NCBI RefSeq assembly: GCF_050624435.1
Contig: NC_134535.1
Span: 76,070,494 to 76,134,493 of the forward strand
From: Tenrec ecaudatus
Taxonomy: Eukaryota > Chordata > Mammalia > Afrosoricida > Tenrecidae
Direction: 5' to 3'
Length of the DNA: 64,000 nt
Below are positions 59,355-64,000 of this stretch, one piece after another. The notes under the pieces are model-generated. The model worked only from the letters and a program-made list of their open reading frames with translations, did not search any database and was not told where the DNA came from. The first letter of the stretch is position 1; each line of letters opens with the position of its first letter. The position numbers and the translations under genes are program-made.

Positions 59355-59558
59355 TGGACATAGCTCATTGTCAGTCAATTTTGACCATAACAACCCTATT
59401 GGACAATGTATAACTGCATCTGTGGGAGTTCTGAGGATCTAAATGTTTATGGGAGCTGAAAGCTTCATCTTTCTCCTGTGGACTAGCTGGTGGGTTCAAA
59501 CTGCTGACCTTGTGGTTAACAGGCTAACAAGTAATCCACTATGCCACCAGGGCTCCTT
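59355..59558 (-). mobile_element. AfroSINE
   Basis: Antisense tail CAGTCAATTTTGACCATAAC, middle CATCTTTCTCCTGTGGACTA, B-box antisense GTGGGTTCAAACTGCTGACC and head CACTATGCCACCAGGGCTCC. Near full length. Confidence 0.85.
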
Positions 59559-60814
59559 CATTGGACATGTAATCTGGGGGGGGGTGTTATAATTTTTTGC
59601 TATTTTATGACATTAAGGTAATGGGTGTGTTTGATAACATAGTACAATGTACATCATATTTACTAAATGCTTTTAAAAAAAGAAGATAGATTAAAGACAG
59701 TTAATTTAGTCCCTAATTATAGATTAGTGGACAACTCATTTTTGTTGGGCATGTCCATTTTTAAATGGGTAGGTGTAACTCTCAAGTTCATGGATAGCAT
59801 GAATGATTTGCACTTGATTATTAACCTAAAGTTTGGTGGTTTGCATCAACCCAATGGAACCATGAAAGAAAGGCCTGGTTGTCTACTCTCATGAAGCAGT
59901 TTTAGCTCTGTAACTCTTTGAACTCAGAAAACACTTGTGCTGTCTCTCTGTGTGTGTGGGAAAGATCTATTTTTAATTTATTTGCCTCTGAAACTTCCGG
60001 GGTGAAGGAGAATATACTCCTTAGGATAATGCCAAACAAGGTAATATTAGCAACGAATTTATTTGTAGATGTCTCTGCAAGGAAATAATTGTGTAGTTCA
60101 AAATACCCTCACAGGTGTCCCTGTGGGATCATGTTTGATACTTTAAAAAGCAAGTAGTTGGTAAAAAGCTTATGAAAATTGCTCAGACTTATTAAATACA
60201 GAGATCATGTATTCTTGTGTTTGTTTTTTACTAACTGACCATTCATTTGAGTGCCTATTATGGGACCAGTACTTTGTTACATGCAGTAATATCATTGTTC
60301 CTGTCTCAAACCCGAGAATTAAAACAATTGGCTTATGGTTCAGAAAGGAGAGGAGGGAGTACAGGTAGTTATGGAGATAAGCATCCTTGTTCATAATTTA
60401 ATCCTGTTGGAGGTGTAGATTGAGGCAAAATACTGCTTTCTTAGGTATTGTGTTCTTTGGGAGGGTTGTCTTTATGTTCCTTCTGAAAGAGAAAAAAAAA
60501 TTAAGGATCCACTTTGTTCAGAAGGAAGAGACAGAAGTATGTTAGGAGAAGCCAAGAACAATCAGATGGGAAAACATGGCCTTTTATAAGCTTGTAATTT
60601 CCCAAAAACTCATGTTCTAAAAGCTTTGAATTTAAGTTTATTGAGAGTTTGGAAAGGTGGGACACAGAAGGAAATCCAAGGATTCTTATGAAAAATAGGT
60701 AGAAATAGAAAACTATTTCTATTAAAATAGTAAGTAAGTGTAGAAAAACTATTTCAATCTATTTTCATTAAGGGTGGATATTAAGAACAATAAGAGTGGG
60801 GAATGTCTTTGTTG
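59559..60814. other. Intergenic, nothing recognised
   Basis: About 1.25 kb. No gene, and no repeat I can name. Confidence 0.35.
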
Positions 60815-60960
60815 CTTAGTAGATTGTCTGGCTCTGTGACTTACATTATAATTTTACCTTTCTAGGACTAATTTTTTCTCATTTGTAAAATAGGGTGGAA
60901 TTTCTTGGAAGACCTAAAAAGTCTATGGGAGGCAGGCTTTGCCAATTTCTCAAATGATCA
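60815..60960 (+). mobile_element. MIR SINE (ancient)
   Basis: GGCTCTGTGACTTACATTAT and TTTTCTCATTTGTAAAATAG then GGTGGAAT follow the 3' half of MIR. Confidence 0.6.
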
Positions 60961-61506
60961 AGGCTCCTCCATTTGAAAAATAATCTTGTTCTAAGATGTA
61001 TAATTCATTTGTCTATCCATCCATGGGTGCAACCAAGATTTTTCACCTATTCAGCCAATATCTTTTCAGCACCACCTACCATTGTTTGACTTTGCTGATG
61101 GAACTGCAGCCAAGAAGATACTACCTTTGCAGAATAAGGGAGCCCATAGACTTTATATAATCATTTTCTTATGGGGGCTATTAATGAGAAAGTGTAGGAT
61201 ATCATGGGAGTACACAATTTTAAGGCCACGCTTCTCCATTATTTTATTCATGAAATTTCATTTTATCATAATTTCTCAGTTACTCTGCTCTGTTCTCACA
61301 TTTTCTGAAAATAACTTCACTAATAATGCCTTAATTGTTATCATATTTTAATCCTCATATTAATTGTTCTTTTCAAAATTTCATATTTTCAACCCTCTGT
61401 CTCCAGAGACATCCTCTGCTTTTCAAAATTTTGGAGGGTCTTTGGAGTTGAATAGGACATTGTTTTCAGTATTTGCTTCCATTTGTTATTGCCTCATTTT
61501 CAAAAC
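60961..61506. other. Intergenic, nothing recognised
   Basis: No gene or known family. Confidence 0.3.
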
Positions 61507-61519
61507 AAAAGTTATAATA
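61507..61519. repeat. L1 target-site duplication, left copy
   Basis: AAAAGTTATAATA, identical to 61931-61943. Confidence 0.95.
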
Positions 61520-61930
61520 AACACAGGGACTCCAGGGCGGATGATCCCTTCAGGACCAGTGGTGTGAGTGGCAATACTGGGAGGGTAGAGGGAAAGTGGG
61601 TTGGAAAGAGGAAACAGATTACAAGGATCTACATGTGACCTCCTCCCTGGGGGATGGGCAACAGAAAAATGGGTGAAGGGAGATGTCGAACAGGGCAAGA
61701 TATGACAAAATAATAATTTATAAATTATCAAGGGCTCATGAGGGAGTGGGGAGTGGGGAGGGCAGGGAAAAATGAGGAGCTGATGCCAGGGATTTAAGTG
61801 GAGAGCAAATGTTTTGAGAATGATGAGGGCAATGAATGTACAGATGTGCTTTACACAATTGATGTATGTATGGATTGTGATAAGAGTTGTATGAACCCTT
61901 AATACAACTATTAAAAACAAACAAACAAAC
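61520..61930 (+). mobile_element. L1 LINE, short 3' UTR insertion (411 bp)
   Basis: Sense distal L1 3' UTR from ACACAGGGACTCCAGGGCGG to TGAACCCTTAATACAAC and an (ACAA)n tail, with a perfect 13-bp target duplication. Confidence 0.95.
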
Positions 61931-61943
61931 AAAAGTTATAATA
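61931..61943. repeat. L1 target-site duplication, right copy
   Basis: Exact partner of 61507-61519. Confidence 0.95.
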
Positions 61944-61961
61944 GTTACATTTATTGATGCT

Positions 61962-62160
61962 GTTGTTGCAATGGAAATGATGCTGACTAGTGGTGACTTT
62001 ATATGTGCAGAGTAATACTGTTCCACAGAGGTTACAAAGCTGTGACATTTCAGGAAAAAATTGCCAAGCCTGTCTTCCCAGGTGCCTCTGGGTAGGTTTG
62101 AACTACCAACCTTTCAGGTAGTAGTGGTGCCCTTAACTATTTGTACCACTCAGTCCCGTA
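61962..62160 (-). mobile_element. AfroSINE, diverged
   Basis: GCCTGTCTTCCCAGGTGCC, GGTAGGTTTGAACTACCAAC (B box antisense) and GCCCTTAACTATTTGTACCA (head antisense) in SINE order; the left tail is poorly preserved. Confidence 0.65.
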
Positions 62161-62374
62161 TGTCTATGGTCAGGATGAGTATACCTAACCCTGAATCAAG
62201 ATGTCATAGCATTGTGGACATTTAGCTCATTTAAGTGTGAATTTATCTTAACTGAAAAACTGAGATTATAATTTCCACAGCTGTAATCTGTCTCTCTCTT
62301 TTTCCTAAGAGCAATAAAGGACAAAAAAACAAATGCTCTGCATCCCAGTTTGGAATTTTGTGGAATATTCCTTC

Positions 62375-62635
62375 GATACAAATTTCTTTCTCTGCTCTTC
62401 TAGCTAGACACATTCCTAGATTTCAAGACCTAGTTTAAATGTCATCTTCTCAAAAACCATTGATTTTTCAACTCAGGTTGAGCTACTTTCTAATTCAGAA
62501 AGCCTCATTTATTTCTAGTAACACTTAATAGGCTGCAAGTTATTTATCTCCAAGTCTCTATTATTGGGCTTGAGTTGACCTCTTTTTGAATACCTAGTAA
62601 CTAGCAGATAACTTGGTACATATGAGAGTGAACCA
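62375..62635 (+). mobile_element. L2 LINE 3' end (ancient)
   Basis: TTTCAAGACCTAGTTTAAAT, GTCATCTTCTCAAAAACC, TATTTATCTCCAAGTCTC and ACTAGCAGATAACTTGGTAC follow the L2 3' terminal consensus. Confidence 0.65.
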
Positions 62636-62659
62636 TTAGGGTTTGAATTCTGACGTTAC

Positions 62660-63589
62660 TTAAAGATTCACACATTTTTTGATGGCATCCTTGAAGGCCT
62701 GTTTTACCTGCTGGTTCCTTAGTGTATAAATAAAAGGGTTCAACATAGGGACAATGGAGGTAATGAGTAGCGCTACTCCCTTGTTGAATGTGCCCCCTTC
62801 TTTTGCTGTGGGTTTAACATAAATGAAAAAGCAGCTTCCATAAGACAGGGAGATGACGATCATGTGAGAAGAACAAGTGGAAAAGGCTTTTGTCCTTTGC
62901 TGAGCAGATGGGAGCTTCAAAATCGTCCTGATGATGAGTGTGTAGGAGATAATCACCAGCACGAGAGTGACCACCAGAGTCACAGATGCTACAAGAAAGA
63001 CAACCTTCTCGGTGAGTCTTGTGTCTGAACAGGAGAGTTCCCGAAGGGGCTCAAAGTCACAGAAATAATGATTCAACCTGTTGGATGCACAAAAGTCCTG
63101 CTGGCTCATTAGGGTGATAGGTGGTATAATAACCATTAGCCCAGCTAGCCAGGAGCAGAGAACCAGCTGAGTGCAGACCCTACTGCTCACAATGGTCATG
63201 TAATGCAGGGGTTTGCAGATGGCTACATAACGATCATAGGACATGGCTGCTAGAAGATAAAACTCCGTTGCCCCAAGGAAGATGACAAAGAAATACTGGG
63301 CGAAGCAACCAGCAAAGCTGATGCTCTTGTTCCCCGTCGTGATGCTGATCAGGGCCCTGGGGATGAAGATGCTTGTGAAGGAAATTTCTAAGAAGGAGAA
63401 GTTCCGGAGAAAGAAGTACATAGGGGTCTGTAGGTGGGAGTCTAGTAAGGTGAGGATGAGGATGGTCAGATTTCCGATGATGCTGAGGAAATAGGTAAGG
63501 AATAGAAAGGTGAAAAGTGCCGCCTGGAGTGCAGGGACATCTGTTAGGCCCAGCAGGATGAATTCAGTCAACATAGTTCTATTTTTCAT
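62660..63589 (-). CDS. OR6C: Olfactory receptor, OR6C4-like (309 aa)
   Basis: Intact odorant receptor. Marks: glycosylation site NRT at 3-5, GN at 39-40, PMYFF at 56-60, [10 protein letters not shown] at 116-125, ECL2 cysteines at 167, 177 and 187, the variant [14 protein letters not shown] at 230-243 and [12 protein letters not shown] at 281-292. The MKNRTM start, [17 protein letters not shown] and the short [10 protein letters not shown] end resemble what I recall of human OR6C4, so that is the best guess of orthologue, unproven. Start: MKNRT follows the family. An in-frame ATG at 63658 would add 23 residues, and an AG directly precedes it (GCTCATCAATGTCAG), so the longer N-terminus cannot be dismissed, though it is not typical of ORs. 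Confidence 0.95.
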   Translation of the reverse strand: MKNRTMLTEFILLGLTDVPALQAALFTFLFLTYFLSIIGNLTILILTLLDSHLQTPMYFFLRNFSFLEISFTSIFIPRALISITTGNKSISFAGCFAQYFFVIFLGATEFYLLAAMSYDRYVAICKPLHYMTIVSSRVCTQLVLCSWLAGLMVIIPPITLMSQQDFCASNRLNHYFCDFEPLRELSCSDTRLTEKVVFLVASVTLVVTLVLVIISYTLIIRTILKLPSAQQRTKAFSTCSSHMIVISLSYGSCFFIYVKPTAKEGGTFNKGVALLITSIVPMLNPFIYTLRNQQVKQAFKDAIKKCVNL

Positions 63590-64000
63590 CGTTGATATTT
63601 TTTTGAGAGTCAGGATGAGAAAGAGAGGGCGATCAAAGGTGAAAAAGGAAGATACCATCTGACATTGATGAGCTCTGAGAAAACAAAAAGAGACAGACCA
63701 TCAACTTTCTCTCTGCTAATATCACCAGACCAGTCACTAATTGGAATGATATTGGACCCTCCTGCTTCTGTTTGCTCCATGTGAGAAAGTTCTGCTCATT
63801 GTTTCCTCATGGCTCTCCACTAGCACAGGCAGGCTGTCCCATAATGATAGTGTGGAATGAATTAATCCAGGAATGCTTCCAGCATCTGTCTTCTAGACTA
63901 ATTACTCATTTTCTTTCTTTGTCATTCATTTCCCTTTCTTCCCACTGAAATTCACTTATTGTCCTACTTTTAAAAATCTCATTCTTATTAGAATAATTTT
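63590..64000. other. Upstream region of fourth OR gene
   Basis: Contains the 69-nt in-frame extension to the ATG at 63658 and an acceptor-like AG at plus-strand 63659-63660. Beyond that no repeat or exon is recognised up to the window edge. Confidence 0.4.

Overview
This window is mammalian nuclear DNA from an olfactory-receptor (OR) gene cluster. The best guess is an afrotherian and most likely a tenrec (Echinops-like). The host genes are intronless OR6C-type coding exons. The repeats combine afrotherian tRNA-derived SINEs, BovB/RTE LINEs, L1 elements with an unusual ~2.4 kb 3' UTR, and short SPIN-type hAT transposons. SPIN elements are known from only a scattered set of tetrapods, which includes tenrecs. 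The species call is an inference from repeat content.

Genes. Four full-length, uninterrupted OR6C-family receptors of 309-313 aa lie about 18-23 kb apart: 639-1577 (-), 21577-22518 (+), 39291-40223 (-) and 62660-63589 (-). All carry the OR hallmarks (N-terminal glycosylation site, TM1 [27 protein letters not shown] or a close variant, P(M/L)[10 protein letters not shown]). Three have a plausible splice acceptor a few bases upstream of the ATG, as expected for OR coding exons spliced to remote non-coding exons. No OR pseudogene and no non-OR gene was recognised.

Intergenic layout. 1.6-5.3 kb: mostly unique, with one SPIN element. 5.3-6.8 kb: RTE then an L1 3' UTR. 7.7-12.0 kb: an old L1 3' UTR holding an LTR-like repeat and a younger 3.5 kb L1 with a perfect 16-bp target-site duplication (TSD). 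12.8-13.8 kb: SPIN plus RTE. 14-21.5 kb: SINEs, old L1, a CA-rich array and an L1 3' UTR flanked by a 48-bp near-identical repeat. 22.7-25.5 kb: LTR-like fossils and unassigned sequence. 25.6-35.7 kb: two head-to-head ORF2-bearing L1s, the second holding two further insertions, then an older L1 piece. 35.7-38.8 kb: SINEs, a short L1 and an LTR-like repeat. 40.4-42.2 kb: an old L1 3' UTR with RTE 3' ends. 45-51 kb: the longest L1. 51.5-54.4 kb: nested L1s, then an RTE split by a solo LTR, then a SINE. 54.4-59.6 kb: a 5'-inverted L1, LTR-like repeats, RTE, a short L1 and a SINE. 61.5-62.6 kb: L1 3' end, SINE and L2.

The receptors share only a sensory role: each is expected to be expressed in its own olfactory neurons. 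I found no operon-like or novel multi-gene system. The more unusual signals are in the repeats: SPIN insertions with 8-bp TSDs, a duplicated module in the L1 3' UTR, inversion and nesting structures, and two LTR-like repeat families. Repeat boundaries were read by eye and are approximate except where a TSD is stated.
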